A stretch of 64,000 nt of DNA from Streptomyces sp. HD (lineage in GTDB: Bacteria; Actinomycetota; Actinomycetes; Streptomycetales; Streptomycetaceae). Every line of letters starts with the position of its first letter. Position 1 is the first letter of the stretch. Of this stretch, positions 1 through 8,794 are shown piece by piece. The notes under the pieces are model-generated. The model was not told the DNA's origin. It saw nothing but the letters and a program-made list of their open reading frames with translations, and did not search any database. The DNA lies in assembly GCF_028369295.1 (NCBI RefSeq), contig NZ_JAQMYP010000011.1:142239-206238 (forward strand), given 5' to 3'. Made by a program: the position numbers and the translations under genes.

Positions 1-655
1 GCTGGAGATCGGGCGTCGCAAGTTCGGCTCCTACCACCCGGCCTGGGCCACCGCCGAGCTGCTCCTGGAGGGCGGCAAGGTCGTCACCGACGGCGGCGAA
101 GTGCTCGCCGACCTGATCGACGTACTGGAAGAGGAGTCGGTCGAGATCGAGGCCGAGTGGCGGCACCGTCCGACCGAGGCCTTCGACCTGCGCACCGGCC
201 AGGGCTTCGGCCATGTCCAGTACTCGTTCGCCGCGCACCGGGCCGTCGTCGAGGTCGACACCGAGCTCGGCCTGGTCAAGGTCATCGAGCTGGCCTGCGC
301 CCAGGACGTCGGCAAGGCGCTCAACCCGCTGTCCGTCCTGGGCCAGATCCAGGGCGGCACCCTCCAGGGCATGGGCATCGCGGTGATGGAGGAGATCATC
401 GTCGATCCCAAGACCGCGAAGGTCAGGAACCCGTCCTTCACGGACTACCTGCTCCCCACGATCCTCGACACGCCGATCATCCCCGTCGACGTGCTCGAAC
501 TCGCCGACGACCACGCCCCGTACGGGCTCCGTGGCGTCGGCGAGGCCCCGACCCTGTCGTCGACCCCGGCCGTCCTCGCGGCGATCCGGAGCGCGACCGG
601 GCTGGAGCTCGACCGGACGCCTGTACGGCCGGAACACCTCACCGGCACGGCGTAA
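1..655 (+). CDS. Xanthine dehydrogenase-type molybdopterin-binding subunit, C-terminal part (cut by window edge)
   Basis: The open frame enters from the left edge and ends at 655, giving the last ~217 residues of a large molybdenum hydroxylase subunit. Visible family features are the stretch CAQDVGKALNPLSVLGQIQG followed by GTLQGMGIAVMEE, and the end block APYGLRGVGEAPTLSSTPAV, which carries the conserved GVGE glutamate region that acts as catalytic base in xanthine dehydrogenases. The enzyme oxidises hypoxanthine/xanthine in the cytoplasm. The next two same-strand genes, a purine permease and an XdhC chaperone, support a purine-catabolic role over CO dehydrogenase or other hydroxylases. The N-terminal part lies outside the window. 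Confidence 0.9.
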   Translation, partial: LEIGRRKFGSYHPAWATAELLLEGGKVVTDGGEVLADLIDVLEEESVEIEAEWRHRPTEAFDLRTGQGFGHVQYSFAAHRAVVEVDTELGLVKVIELACAQDVGKALNPLSVLGQIQGGTLQGMGIAVMEEIIVDPKTAKVRNPSFTDYLLPTILDTPIIPVDVLELADDHAPYGLRGVGEAPTLSSTPAVLAAIRSATGLELDRTPVRPEHLTGTA

Positions 656-680
656 GGAATCCCGCAAGACCCTCCGGGCG

Positions 681-699
681 GTGTGAGGGAACGTCACAC
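681..699. promoter_or_regulatory. Inverted repeat upstream of the purine permease
   Basis: GTGTGA, seven bases, then TCACAC: perfect 6-bp arms in the 262-bp gap between the xanthine dehydrogenase stop and the permease start. The position suits an operator for a purine-responsive repressor. That role is inferred from placement only; no known regulator consensus was matched. Confidence 0.3.
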
Positions 700-917
700 A
701 CTCCGCCGCGCCGCCCGGAGTACTCGATGTGCCGCACCGCTCGCGGCACTCGGGAACCAGGCAAGTACCAGCACCACAGATCCTGTTCGTTCGTCTCGGG
801 CCGTCCCCCGGGTCGTGCGGCCGTAGCACCTTCCCAAATCCCGTAGCCGCGCACGCGGTTGACCGACCGTCAGGGCGGTTGTGCGGGTGCCCCTTTGAAC
901 CTTGGGAGTAGGCCCAC

Positions 918-2375
918 ATGACCCAGCAGTCACTGGAGCCGGCGACCACAGCCGACGACGCGGGAGAAGGCACCCGCGTCCCGGCCGGCAGGTCCTGGCT
1001 CGACCGGTACTTTCACATAACCAGGAGAGAATCCACGGTCGCGCGCGAGGTGCGCGGCGGCGTCACCACCTTCATGGCGATGGCGTACATCCTTCTGCTC
1101 AACCCGCTCATCCTGTCCGGCAAGGACGCGGCAGGGGACACCCTCGCCCAGAAGGCGCTGATCACCGCGACCGCGTTCGCGGCGGCCCTCAGCACGCTGC
1201 TGATGGGCTTCTTCGGCAAGGTGCCGCTCGCCCTCGCCGCCGGCCTCTCCGTCTCCGGCGTCCTGTCCTCCCAGGTCGCCCCGCAGATGACCTGGCCGCA
1301 GGCCATGGGCATGTGTGTGATGTACGGCGTGGTCATCATGCTCCTGGTCGTGACCGGCCTGCGCGAGATGATCATGAACGCGATCCCGCTCGCGCTGAAG
1401 CACGCGATCACCATGGGCATCGGCCTGTTCGTCGCCCTGATCGGTCTGGTGAAGGCCGGCTTCGTGCACCAGGGCAAGGCGACCCCGGTCACCCTCGGCC
1501 CCGAGGGCGAACTGGCCGGCTGGCCGGTGCTGCTCTTCGCCGTCACCCTGCTCGCGATCTTCATGCTCCAGGCGCGCGGCATCCCCGGCGCGATCCTGAT
1601 CGGCATCGTCGGCGGCACCGTGATCGCCGTCGCCCTCAACGCACTCGACGTCATCGACCCCAAGCAGTGGGCCAGCGGCGCTCCCGAACTGCACGGCAGC
1701 GCGGTGTCCATGCCCGACTTCTCCATCTTCGGCAACGTCGAGTTCGGCGGCTGGGGCGAGGTCGGCGCCATGACGGTCGGGATGATCGTGTTCACCCTCG
1801 TGCTCGCCGGGTTCTTCGACGCGATGGCGACGATCATCGGCGTCGGCACCGAGGCCAAGCTGGCCGACGACAAGGGCCGGATGCCGGGGCTGTCCAAGGC
1901 GCTGTTCATCGACGGCGCGGGCGGTGCGATCGGCGGCGTGGCCGGGGCCTCGGGCCAGACGGTGTTCGTCGAGTCGGCGACCGGCGTCGGCGAGGGTGCC
2001 CGTACGGGTCTTTCCTCCGTCATCACCGGCCTGTTCTTCGCGGCCTGCCTCTTCTTCACCCCGCTGACGGCGATCGTGCCGGGCGAGGTCGCGGCGGCGG
2101 CCCTGGTCGTGATCGGTGCCATGATGATGATGAACGCGCGGCACGTGGACTGGGCCGACCGGGCCACCGCGATCCCGGTGTTCCTCACCGTTGTGATCAT
2201 GCCGTTCACGTACTCGATCACCGCGGGTGTGGCCGCCGGTGTCATCTCGTACGTCGCCATCAAGGTCGCTCAGGGCAAGGCGCGGGAGATCGGGGCGTTC
2301 ATGTGGGCACTGACAGGCATCTTCCTGGTCTATTTCGCCCTCAATCCCATTGAGAGCTGGATGGGCGTGCACTAG
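918..2375 (+). CDS. NCS2-family (AzgA/PbuG-like) purine permease
   Basis: A 485-aa integral membrane protein with about a dozen hydrophobic segments. After a ~35-residue soluble N-terminus comes the signature REVRGGVTTFMAMAYILLLN, typical of the AzgA/PbuG branch that imports hypoxanthine, guanine or adenine by proton symport. A second signature, GASGQTVFVESATGVGEGAR, lies near residue 350. The ATG at 918 follows a GGGAG at about -10. It sits between xanthine dehydrogenase and XdhC on the same strand, so import and oxidation of purines are probably linked. The exact substrate cannot be read from sequence; xanthine or uric acid would be less expected for this branch. Confidence 0.9.
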   Translation: MTQQSLEPATTADDAGEGTRVPAGRSWLDRYFHITRRESTVAREVRGGVTTFMAMAYILLLNPLILSGKDAAGDTLAQKALITATAFAAALSTLLMGFFGKVPLALAAGLSVSGVLSSQVAPQMTWPQAMGMCVMYGVVIMLLVVTGLREMIMNAIPLALKHAITMGIGLFVALIGLVKAGFVHQGKATPVTLGPEGELAGWPVLLFAVTLLAIFMLQARGIPGAILIGIVGGTVIAVALNALDVIDPKQWASGAPELHGSAVSMPDFSIFGNVEFGGWGEVGAMTVGMIVFTLVLAGFFDAMATIIGVGTEAKLADDKGRMPGLSKALFIDGAGGAIGGVAGASGQTVFVESATGVGEGARTGLSSVITGLFFAACLFFTPLTAIVPGEVAAAALVVIGAMMMMNARHVDWADRATAIPVFLTVVIMPFTYSITAGVAAGVISYVAIKVAQGKAREIGAFMWALTGIFLVYFALNPIESWMGVH

Positions 2376-2423
2376 TCAGTGTCTGAACCGCCCTCCACAC
2401 AACCGCTTTGAGGGGACCGACAG

Positions 2424-3581
2424 ATGCTGGACATCGCCGAAGAGCTGCACCGGTGGGTCGAGCAGGGACGCGAGTTCGCCGTGGCCACCGTGGTGGCGGT
2501 CGACGGCAGCGCACCCCGCCAGCCCGGCGCCGCGCTCGCGGTGGACGCCGACGGCGCGGCGATCGGCTCGGTCTCCGGCGGTTGTGTGGAGGGCGCGGTC
2601 TACGAGCTGTGCCAACAGGCGCTGGAGGACGGCGAGACGGTCCTGGAGCGCTTCGGGTACAGCGACGAGGATGCCTTCGCGGTCGGGCTGACGTGCGGCG
2701 GCATCATCGACATCCTGGTGACGCCGGTACGGGTGCAGGACCCGGCCCGTCCGGTGGTCACGGCGGCGCTGGCCGCGGCGTCGGCCGGCGAGGCGGCGGC
2801 GGTGGCCCGGATCGTGTCGGGCCCCTCCGGCCTGATGGGCCGCGCGCTGCTGGTCCGCCCCGACGGCACGTACGACGGCGGCTTCGGCGCCCACCCCGAA
2901 CTGGACCGTACGGTCGCGGCGGAGGCCGGCGCGTTCCTGGACGCGGGTCGCACCGGGACCCTGGAGATAGGTGAGCAGGGTTCGCGCTGCGGGGCCCCGC
3001 TCACTCTCCTCGTCGAGTCGTCCGTCCCGCAGCCCCGGATGATCGTCTTCGGCGCCGTCGACTTCGCGTCGGCGCTGGTGCGGATCGGCAAGTTCCTGAA
3101 CTACCACGTGACCGTGTGCGACGCCCGCCCGGTCTTCGCGACCGAGGCCCGCTTCCCGGACGCCGACGAGATCGTCGTGGAGTGGCCGCACAAGTACCTG
3201 GAGCGTACGGAGATCGACGGCCGGACGGTGCTGTGCGTGCTGACCCACGACGCCAAGTTCGACGTACCCCTGATCCGGCTCGCCCTGCGCCTGCCGGTCG
3301 CGTACGTCGGTGCGATGGGCTCCCGACGCACCCACCTCGACCGCAACGAGCGGCTGCGCGAAGTCGGCGTCACCGAGCTGGAGCTGGCGAGGCTCCGCTC
3401 CCCGATCGGCCTGGACCTGGGTGCCCGTACACCCGAGGAGACGGCCCTGTCGATCGCCTCGGAGATCGTAGCCAACCGGCGTGGCGGCAGCGGGGGGTCA
3501 CTCACGGGCGCACACACTCCGATCCACCACGAGGCGACGTCCACGTCGTCCCCGGCGGGGCGGATCGGGTCGGTGGCCTGA
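2424..3581 (+). CDS. xdhC: XdhC/CoxI family molybdenum-cofactor insertion protein
   Basis: A 385-aa protein. The N-terminal XdhC/CoxI domain includes ATVVAVDGSAPRQPGAALAV and the cysteine motif SVSGGCVEGAVYELC near residue 55. The C-terminal XdhC Rossmann domain begins near residue 205 (MIVFGAVDFASALVRIGKF) and continues through YVGAMGSRRTH. Family members bind and sulfurate molybdenum cofactor and insert it into xanthine dehydrogenase. The gene starts 48 bp after the permease stop and is probably in the same transcription unit. The last ~35 residues are low-complexity Ser/Gly/Thr and may be dispensable. Confidence 0.92.
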   Translation: MLDIAEELHRWVEQGREFAVATVVAVDGSAPRQPGAALAVDADGAAIGSVSGGCVEGAVYELCQQALEDGETVLERFGYSDEDAFAVGLTCGGIIDILVTPVRVQDPARPVVTAALAAASAGEAAAVARIVSGPSGLMGRALLVRPDGTYDGGFGAHPELDRTVAAEAGAFLDAGRTGTLEIGEQGSRCGAPLTLLVESSVPQPRMIVFGAVDFASALVRIGKFLNYHVTVCDARPVFATEARFPDADEIVVEWPHKYLERTEIDGRTVLCVLTHDAKFDVPLIRLALRLPVAYVGAMGSRRTHLDRNERLREVGVTELELARLRSPIGLDLGARTPEETALSIASEIVANRRGGSGGSLTGAHTPIHHEATSTSSPAGRIGSVA

Positions 3582-3596
3582 GCGCCCGGGGAGCCC

Positions 3597-4037
3597 TCAA
3601 GCCCTCCTGAGCAGCCGATTCGCCGCCCGCCCGAACACATACCGAGCCATACGCTCCACCACCGCGTCCAGCGGCGCCGGCACGAACCGCACCCGCAGCT
3701 CCTCCCGCCACACCACCCGCGCCCGCCCGCCCGGACCGGGCCGTACCTCGATCTCGGCCCAGCCCGTGATCACGCGGCCCCGCTTCTCCAGTCGGCACCT
3801 GCCGGGTGTGCCGTCCCCGGGTGGCTGCCACACCGTCACCTCCATCGGGTCGTCGAAGGAGAGCGGGCCCAGGCCGGAGCGGGCGGTGAAGCGGGTGCCC
3901 TCGTGGGTCGGCCCGGGGGTGGTGACATGGACGCGGGTCAGCGGGACGACCTCGGCGTGGCGGGGCCACTCCGTCAGACGGCGCCAGGCCTCGGCGAGGG
4001 GGAGTGGAACCGTGCGTTCGAGCAGGAAGTTCGCCAC
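3597..4037 (-). CDS. SRPBCC superfamily (polyketide cyclase/START-like) protein
   Basis: A 146-aa single-domain protein. It opens with a beta strand (FLLERTVPLPLAEAWRRLTE) and ends in a long helix (LDAVVERMARYVFGRAANRL), the usual SRPBCC helix-grip pattern with an internal hydrophobic ligand cavity. No catalytic residue can be assigned. It converges with xdhC (15-bp gap between stops), so the two are not co-transcribed. Function is unknown; many relatives bind lipids or aromatic ligands. Confidence 0.75.
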   Translation of the reverse strand: MANFLLERTVPLPLAEAWRRLTEWPRHAEVVPLTRVHVTTPGPTHEGTRFTARSGLGPLSFDDPMEVTVWQPPGDGTPGRCRLEKRGRVITGWAEIEVRPGPGGRARVVWREELRVRFVPAPLDAVVERMARYVFGRAANRLLRRA

Positions 4038-4276
4038 GGAACGATCTTACGGAACGGCCCGGTGGATCAGGGCTGGTCACCAGGGCCGGTCGGCAGCGCG
4101 GGTCATCGGCGCGGTCGGCGCGTCGGGCATGGCGTATACGGGGTGTGCCGACGGTCCGGACAGGGGTCGGACGACGGACGTACGCGGGGTGAACTCACCT
4201 CCGGGCGCGCCGCCCACGCCCTACGCTTCCGGCCAAGGGCGGGCAAACCGTCCGCCCAACGGGGGAGTTGGTCGTC

Positions 4277-5287
4277 ATGCCACTGAAAACGTACGGCGTA
4301 CTCGTCGGACGAGCCGTCGACACCCGGCGCGAGGGCGCCCACGACACACCGCACTACCAGATCCACCTCACCGACGATCAGGGCACGCACTACCGGGCCG
4401 CCGTCAACGTCCAGTCCCAGCAGAAGCCCGCCGAGCTGCTCTACTTCGTCAGCGAGGACTTCCGGCACCCGATCACGGACCGGCTGGCGGGACTGCAGAG
4501 CGGCTGGAACACCCTGCCGTCCGGGCCCGGCGGCCCGAACCTCGACTTCGTGCGCGGCAACCTCTTCGACCCGGCCCTGATGCGGAAGCTGCCCCCGGAC
4601 CTCGAAGGGCCCGACAACGACCTCGCCGACCTCCTCGACCACTCGGTCCGCCGCGCGGTCGCCGACTCCGAGGCCCGCGTGTACCTCTTCGGCGAGCGCT
4701 GGGGTCCCGAACCGAAGGTCAAGGACAAGGTCTTCGGCTTCCTGCCCGGCAACGGCGTCCACGACATCCATATGAACCAGGGCAACAGCGGCCGCTTCCG
4801 CGACTCCGACGGTGTCTGGCAGGACGGCGGGATGCTGGTCCACTTCCCGGCGCAGTCCCGCTGGGTCGGCGTCTTCCTCGCCTTCCAGAGCCAGTCCTGG
4901 AAGACGGACGACGTCACCGGCCACCCCATCGACGACGTCGACGGTTCGCGCCCCGTGCCCGGCACTCGTCCCGTCCGGATCGTCGCCGCCCTCGTCAACC
5001 CGCGTGGTCCGGCCCCCGAGGCCGAGACGGTGACCCTCGTCAACGCCTCGCCCGACCCCGTCGACCTGACCGGCTGGCAGATCCAGGACCGGCTGGGCCA
5101 GCGCTCCGCTGTGACGCCCGGCCCGCTCACGGCCGGCGCCTGCCTCACCGTCCGCCTCAACGGCGGCGCCCAACTCGGCAACCATGGCGGCGAGATCAGC
5201 CTCCTCGACGCGAAACGGCTGAAGGTGGACGGCGTCTCGTACACCGCCGAGCAGGCCGGGCGCGAGGGCTGGTCCGTCGTCTTCTGA
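4277..5287 (+). CDS. DUF2278 protein with C-terminal lamin-tail-like domain
   Basis: A 336-aa protein beginning MPLKTYGVLVGRAVD. The ATG at 4277 is preferred over the in-frame TTG at 4268 because GGGGGAG at 4261-4267 lies nine bases before the ATG but directly against the TTG. Residues ~1-220 match DUF2278 (YukJ-like), including the blocks VYLFGERWGPEPK and DIHMNQGN. Residues ~235-336 resemble a lamin-tail beta-sandwich (EAETVTLVNASPDPVDLTGW). Lamin-tail domains in bacteria usually occur in extracellular or DNA-processing proteins, but no signal peptide is visible here. Biochemical function is unknown. Confidence 0.8.
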   Translation: MPLKTYGVLVGRAVDTRREGAHDTPHYQIHLTDDQGTHYRAAVNVQSQQKPAELLYFVSEDFRHPITDRLAGLQSGWNTLPSGPGGPNLDFVRGNLFDPALMRKLPPDLEGPDNDLADLLDHSVRRAVADSEARVYLFGERWGPEPKVKDKVFGFLPGNGVHDIHMNQGNSGRFRDSDGVWQDGGMLVHFPAQSRWVGVFLAFQSQSWKTDDVTGHPIDDVDGSRPVPGTRPVRIVAALVNPRGPAPEAETVTLVNASPDPVDLTGWQIQDRLGQRSAVTPGPLTAGACLTVRLNGGAQLGNHGGEISLLDAKRLKVDGVSYTAEQAGREGWSVVF

Positions 5288-5393
5288 CGGGACCGTACGA
5301 CCTGGTACCCGGACCGGGGCGCGCCGTCTGTCGCACCCGTACCCCCGTACGGCACCATGAGCGCGACCCGCACCACCGTCGGGAGGGCGTCTC

Positions 5394-6623
5394 GTGGACC
5401 GTGAACGGCACGACGTACTCGACGAGTTGCAGCGCGATCCGTATCCGCACTACGACCGGGCCCGCCGGGCCGAGGGGCTGACCCGTGTCCCCGAGCTGGA
5501 CGCCTGGCTGGTCGCCCGGGACGCCGACGTACGCGAAGTCCTTCGCCGTCCCGACGACTTCTCGTCGGCGAACAGCCTGCGGCCGGACGTCATGCCCTCG
5601 CCCGCCGCGCTCGCCGTCCTCGGCGGCGGATTCGGCGGGCGGCCGGTCGTCGTCACCACCGACGGCGACCGGCACCAGCGGCTGCGCGCGCCCATCGTCC
5701 GCGCACTGTCCCCGGCCCGGGTCGCCGCCGTCCTGCCATACGCCGCCGAGCGGGCCGCCGCCCTGGTGGACACGTTTGTCAAGGACGGCCGGGTGGAGCT
5801 GATGTCGGCCTACGCCCAGCGCCTGCCCGGCGATGTCGTCGGCAGGATCGTCGGCCTCGATCCGGTCGACGTGCCGGGCGTAGTGCACGGCGGACACCGC
5901 GCCGAGGAGCTGCTGTTCCGTCCCTTGGCGGAGGACGAGCAGATCGCCGCTGCCGAGGACGTGGTCGCGATGCAGCGCACCCTCGACCGGTACGTACGGG
6001 AGCGGCACGCCCATCCCCGCGAGGACCTGGCGACGGAGATCACGGCCCAGGTCACCGAGGGCTCCGAGGGCTCCGAGGGCGAACTCGCCCTGGAACACCG
6101 GCACGAGGCCGTCTCACACCTCCAGAACCTGCTCATCGCGGGCCACCTCACCACGACCGCCCTGATCGGCACGACCGTCCTGCACCTCCTGCGGCATCGC
6201 CGTCAGTGGGAGCTGCTGTGCGCCGAGCCCGGGAGGATCCCGGCGGCGGTCGAGGAGGCGGCCCGCTACGACACCGCCCTCCAGGGTTTCCGTCGGCTCA
6301 CCACCTGCCCGGTCACCCTGGCCGGCACCGAACTCCCGGCCGGGGAGGCGGTGTTCGTGGCCTTCGGCGGGGCCAACCGTGACCCCGCCCGGCATCCGCG
6401 CCCCGACGAGTTCGACATCACCCGCACCCCGGAGCGCCACCTGGCCTTCGGGTTCGGTGCGCACGGCTGCCCCGGCGCGCAGCTGGCCCGCGAGCAACTC
6501 AGGCTCACACTGGAGGAGTTGACCCGCAGGCTGCCCGGTCTTCGGCTCGCGGTGGACCACCCGGTCAGCATGCGACCGACGATGATCCACCGCTCCCCGT
6601 ACCGTCTGCACCTCACCTGGTGA
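5394..6623 (+). CDS. Cytochrome P450
   Basis: A 409-aa bacterial class P450. The heme-binding loop FGFGAHGCPGAQLAREQL contains the cysteine ligand. The ExxR helix reads EAARY with R supplied downstream in FRR, a common variation in actinobacterial CYPs. The I-helix reads LIAGHLTTTALIG: the usual acidic residue before the conserved threonine is replaced by leucine, which could alter proton delivery during oxygen activation. GTG start at 5394 follows GGGAGG. No ferredoxin or reductase gene is adjacent, so redox partners must come from elsewhere. Substrate unknown. Confidence 0.93.
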   Translation: MDRERHDVLDELQRDPYPHYDRARRAEGLTRVPELDAWLVARDADVREVLRRPDDFSSANSLRPDVMPSPAALAVLGGGFGGRPVVVTTDGDRHQRLRAPIVRALSPARVAAVLPYAAERAAALVDTFVKDGRVELMSAYAQRLPGDVVGRIVGLDPVDVPGVVHGGHRAEELLFRPLAEDEQIAAAEDVVAMQRTLDRYVRERHAHPREDLATEITAQVTEGSEGSEGELALEHRHEAVSHLQNLLIAGHLTTTALIGTTVLHLLRHRRQWELLCAEPGRIPAAVEEAARYDTALQGFRRLTTCPVTLAGTELPAGEAVFVAFGGANRDPARHPRPDEFDITRTPERHLAFGFGAHGCPGAQLAREQLRLTLEELTRRLPGLRLAVDHPVSMRPTMIHRSPYRLHLTW

Positions 6624-6637
6624 GGTGCCTCACCGCC

Positions 6638-7043
6638 TCACTGGGCGTAGAACGTGGCGTCTGCCCTGTCCGCCGCCGTGCTCGGTGCCTGCACCTTCAG
6701 CAGGTAGTCGTAGTGCCGGATGTAGCGCCCGGCGTAGTTGTACGACTCGTACGACACCCCCGCCGAGTCGGACAGCCCGGCCCGCTTGTGGAAGCAGGCG
6801 CCGGACGCGAACGCCGCCGTGCCGTCGTTCTTCGCCACCCACACCTCGAAGTTCTTGTGCCGCAGGTGGTAGCCGGGCCGGCGCCCAGATGTGCGCGCCC
6901 ATCACACCGCTGGAGTGCTTGGTCCAGATCGTCACCTCCTGGGCCGTGGACAGGCCCTGGATGGTGGTCGCGCGGCGCAGCACGATGCGGTCGTACTCGG
7001 GGACGGTAGCGGTGAAGTAGTAGTAGCCGTCGGAGTTCTCCAG
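6638..7043 (-). pseudogene. Collapsed GH43 arabinofuranosidase with AbfB domain
   Basis: Read leftward, the first part (about 7043-6885) encodes YYYFTATVPEYDRIVLRRAT and ends in SSGVMGAHIWAP, the N-terminal blade and WAPE motif of a family-43 glycoside hydrolase. It then jumps, out of frame, into PGYHLRHKNFEVWVAKNDGT and SYNYAGRYIRHYDYLLKV, the arabinose-binding AbfB (CBM42-type) C-terminus, with stop at 6638. Most of the catalytic propeller is missing, consistent with an internal deletion that fused the two ends. There is no start codon with a ribosome site. The neighbouring intact GH43 gene points to an arabinan-degradation locus. Confidence 0.7.
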
Positions 7044-7057
7044 TCAGGGCGGAGTGA

Positions 7058-8566
7058 TCAGGTGGTGGGGACGAGGCGCCACTGCTGGCAGTTGTTGTTC
7101 AGCCAGGTCCACTGGCGTACGTCGGCGCCGTTCGCGGTGGAGCAGTCGGCGACGTCGGCGACCTTGCCGGTGGACTCGTTGACGATCCGGACGTGGTCGC
7201 CGCTCGCCGTGAACACGAGGCGGTAGCGCTGGCACTTGTTGTTCAGCCACGACCACTGCCGGATGTCGGCGCCGTCGGCGGTGGAGCACTCGGCGGTGTC
7301 CATCACCTTGCCGGTGGCGACGTTGACCAGGCGGTTGGTGTCGTCGCCGAGGTCCTCGACCTTCCACTTCTGGTTGGCCCCGCCGGTGCAGCTCCACTGG
7401 AAGATGTCGGTGCCGTCGGCCGTGTTGCCGCCGTTCACGTCCAGGCACTTGCCGCTGTTGCGGTTGACGAGGGTGTACGACGTCGGGGTCGCCGCCGTCT
7501 CGCCGGACGGGCCCGGGAGGGTGGTGCCGAGCTTGACCGGCGTGCCGAAGTCCGGGGTGCCGTCGGCGTTCCAGGAGAACTCCTGGGCGCGGGTGGTGCG
7601 GCCGTTGCCGCAACCGCCGTTCGACGCGGAGTTGGCGTGGTAGACGATCCAGTTCTCGGTGCCGTCGGGCGAGCTGAAGAAGCCGTTGTGGCCGGGGCCG
7701 TAGACGCTGCCCGCGTCATTGCGCTGGAAGACCGGGGTCTGCTTCTTGGTCCAGGACGCCGGGTTGAGCGGGTCGGAGCCGGTCAGCTCCAGCTGGCCGA
7801 GCTTGTAGTCGGAGGTCCCGCAGAAGCTCGCGGAGTACGTCAGGAAGGTGCGGCCGCCCCGGTACAGCGGCTCGGGGCCCTCGTTGACCGGGCTGCCGGA
7901 CCGCTCCCAGGCCAGGGTCGGGCTGGAGATGATCGTGAAGGTGTTGCTGGCCAGCGTGTACGGGTTGCTCAGCGGGGCGATGACCAGGCTCTGCGTACTG
8001 CCGTTGATGAAGCCGCTGCCCACCAGGTACAGCTTGTTGTTCGCCTGCAGCACGCTCGCGTCGATCAGCCAGCCGCCCGGCGTGAGGTTGGAACCGGTGA
8101 GTGAACCCTTGTAGGTGTACGGCCCCATCGGGTCGGTGCCGGCGCTCTCCAGGACATGCGTGCGCTGCGAGTCGCAGCAGGCGACGCCGCTCTGGCCGGC
8201 CGAGTAGTACACGTACCAGTGGCCGTTGAACAGGTGCATCTCCGGCGCCCAGATGTTGGTGTTGCGGGTCGGCGTGGTGTCCGACCACACCTGCACGTTG
8301 GGCGCGGTGGCGAGGCCCGCGAGCGTCGGCGACTTGCGGATGCCGAGGATGCCGGTGAACGTCGTGGTGATCAGGTAGTAGTTGCCGTCGTGGTACTGGA
8401 GCCAGGGGTCGGCGCCCTTGAACGACTTCAGCGGGTTCGTGTACGGGCGGCCGTCTGCCGCGGACGCCGGCTGCGTGGTCGCCACCAGGGCGAGAAGGGC
8501 AGCGAGGACGCAGAGGATCAGTGATCCACGGCGTTGCCTGAGCGGCCGGTGAGACATCCGGGGCAT
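7058..8566 (-). CDS. Secreted GH43 family glycoside hydrolase with ricin-type (CBM13) lectin domain
   Basis: A 502-aa exported enzyme. Residues 1-36 form a Sec signal peptide (basic RQRR, hydrophobic core, ASA cleavage). Residues ~40-340 are a GH43 five-bladed propeller: FKGADPWLQYHDGNYYL carries the catalytic-base aspartate region, and NIWAPEMHLFNGHWYVYYSA and NEGPEPLYRGG (likely catalytic acid) are further motifs. Residues ~365-502 are a ricin B-type trefoil with repeated GKCLDV and QKWKV/QQWRL motifs that bind sugar. Relatives degrade arabinan or xylo-oligosaccharides outside the cell. It lies behind the collapsed GH43-AbfB remnant and is divergent from the truncated FAD oxidase. Substrate inferred from family only. 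Confidence 0.9.
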   Translation of the reverse strand: MPRMSHRPLRQRRGSLILCVLAALLALVATTQPASAADGRPYTNPLKSFKGADPWLQYHDGNYYLITTTFTGILGIRKSPTLAGLATAPNVQVWSDTTPTRNTNIWAPEMHLFNGHWYVYYSAGQSGVACCDSQRTHVLESAGTDPMGPYTYKGSLTGSNLTPGGWLIDASVLQANNKLYLVGSGFINGSTQSLVIAPLSNPYTLASNTFTIISSPTLAWERSGSPVNEGPEPLYRGGRTFLTYSASFCGTSDYKLGQLELTGSDPLNPASWTKKQTPVFQRNDAGSVYGPGHNGFFSSPDGTENWIVYHANSASNGGCGNGRTTRAQEFSWNADGTPDFGTPVKLGTTLPGPSGETAATPTSYTLVNRNSGKCLDVNGGNTADGTDIFQWSCTGGANQKWKVEDLGDDTNRLVNVATGKVMDTAECSTADGADIRQWSWLNNKCQRYRLVFTASGDHVRIVNESTGKVADVADCSTANGADVRQWTWLNNNCQQWRLVPTT

Positions 8567-8794
8567 ACGAGACCGTCCCTGTCCGTTATTTCGAACGGAG
8601 TTCGTGATTCCGATCGTGATTGAGACAGAAGATAAAAGTGGGCCATGTCCCCGTCAACGGTTTCGTCATACGTGCTTTACAAACCCGCTTGCGGACGCAC
8701 GCCCGGCGCGGCTGCGTGATGGTGCGCTCGCCGTTCAGGTGATGAACCGACCGATGGGCTGCCGAAGCCCCAACTTCCCCCGTATTCAAGGCAC

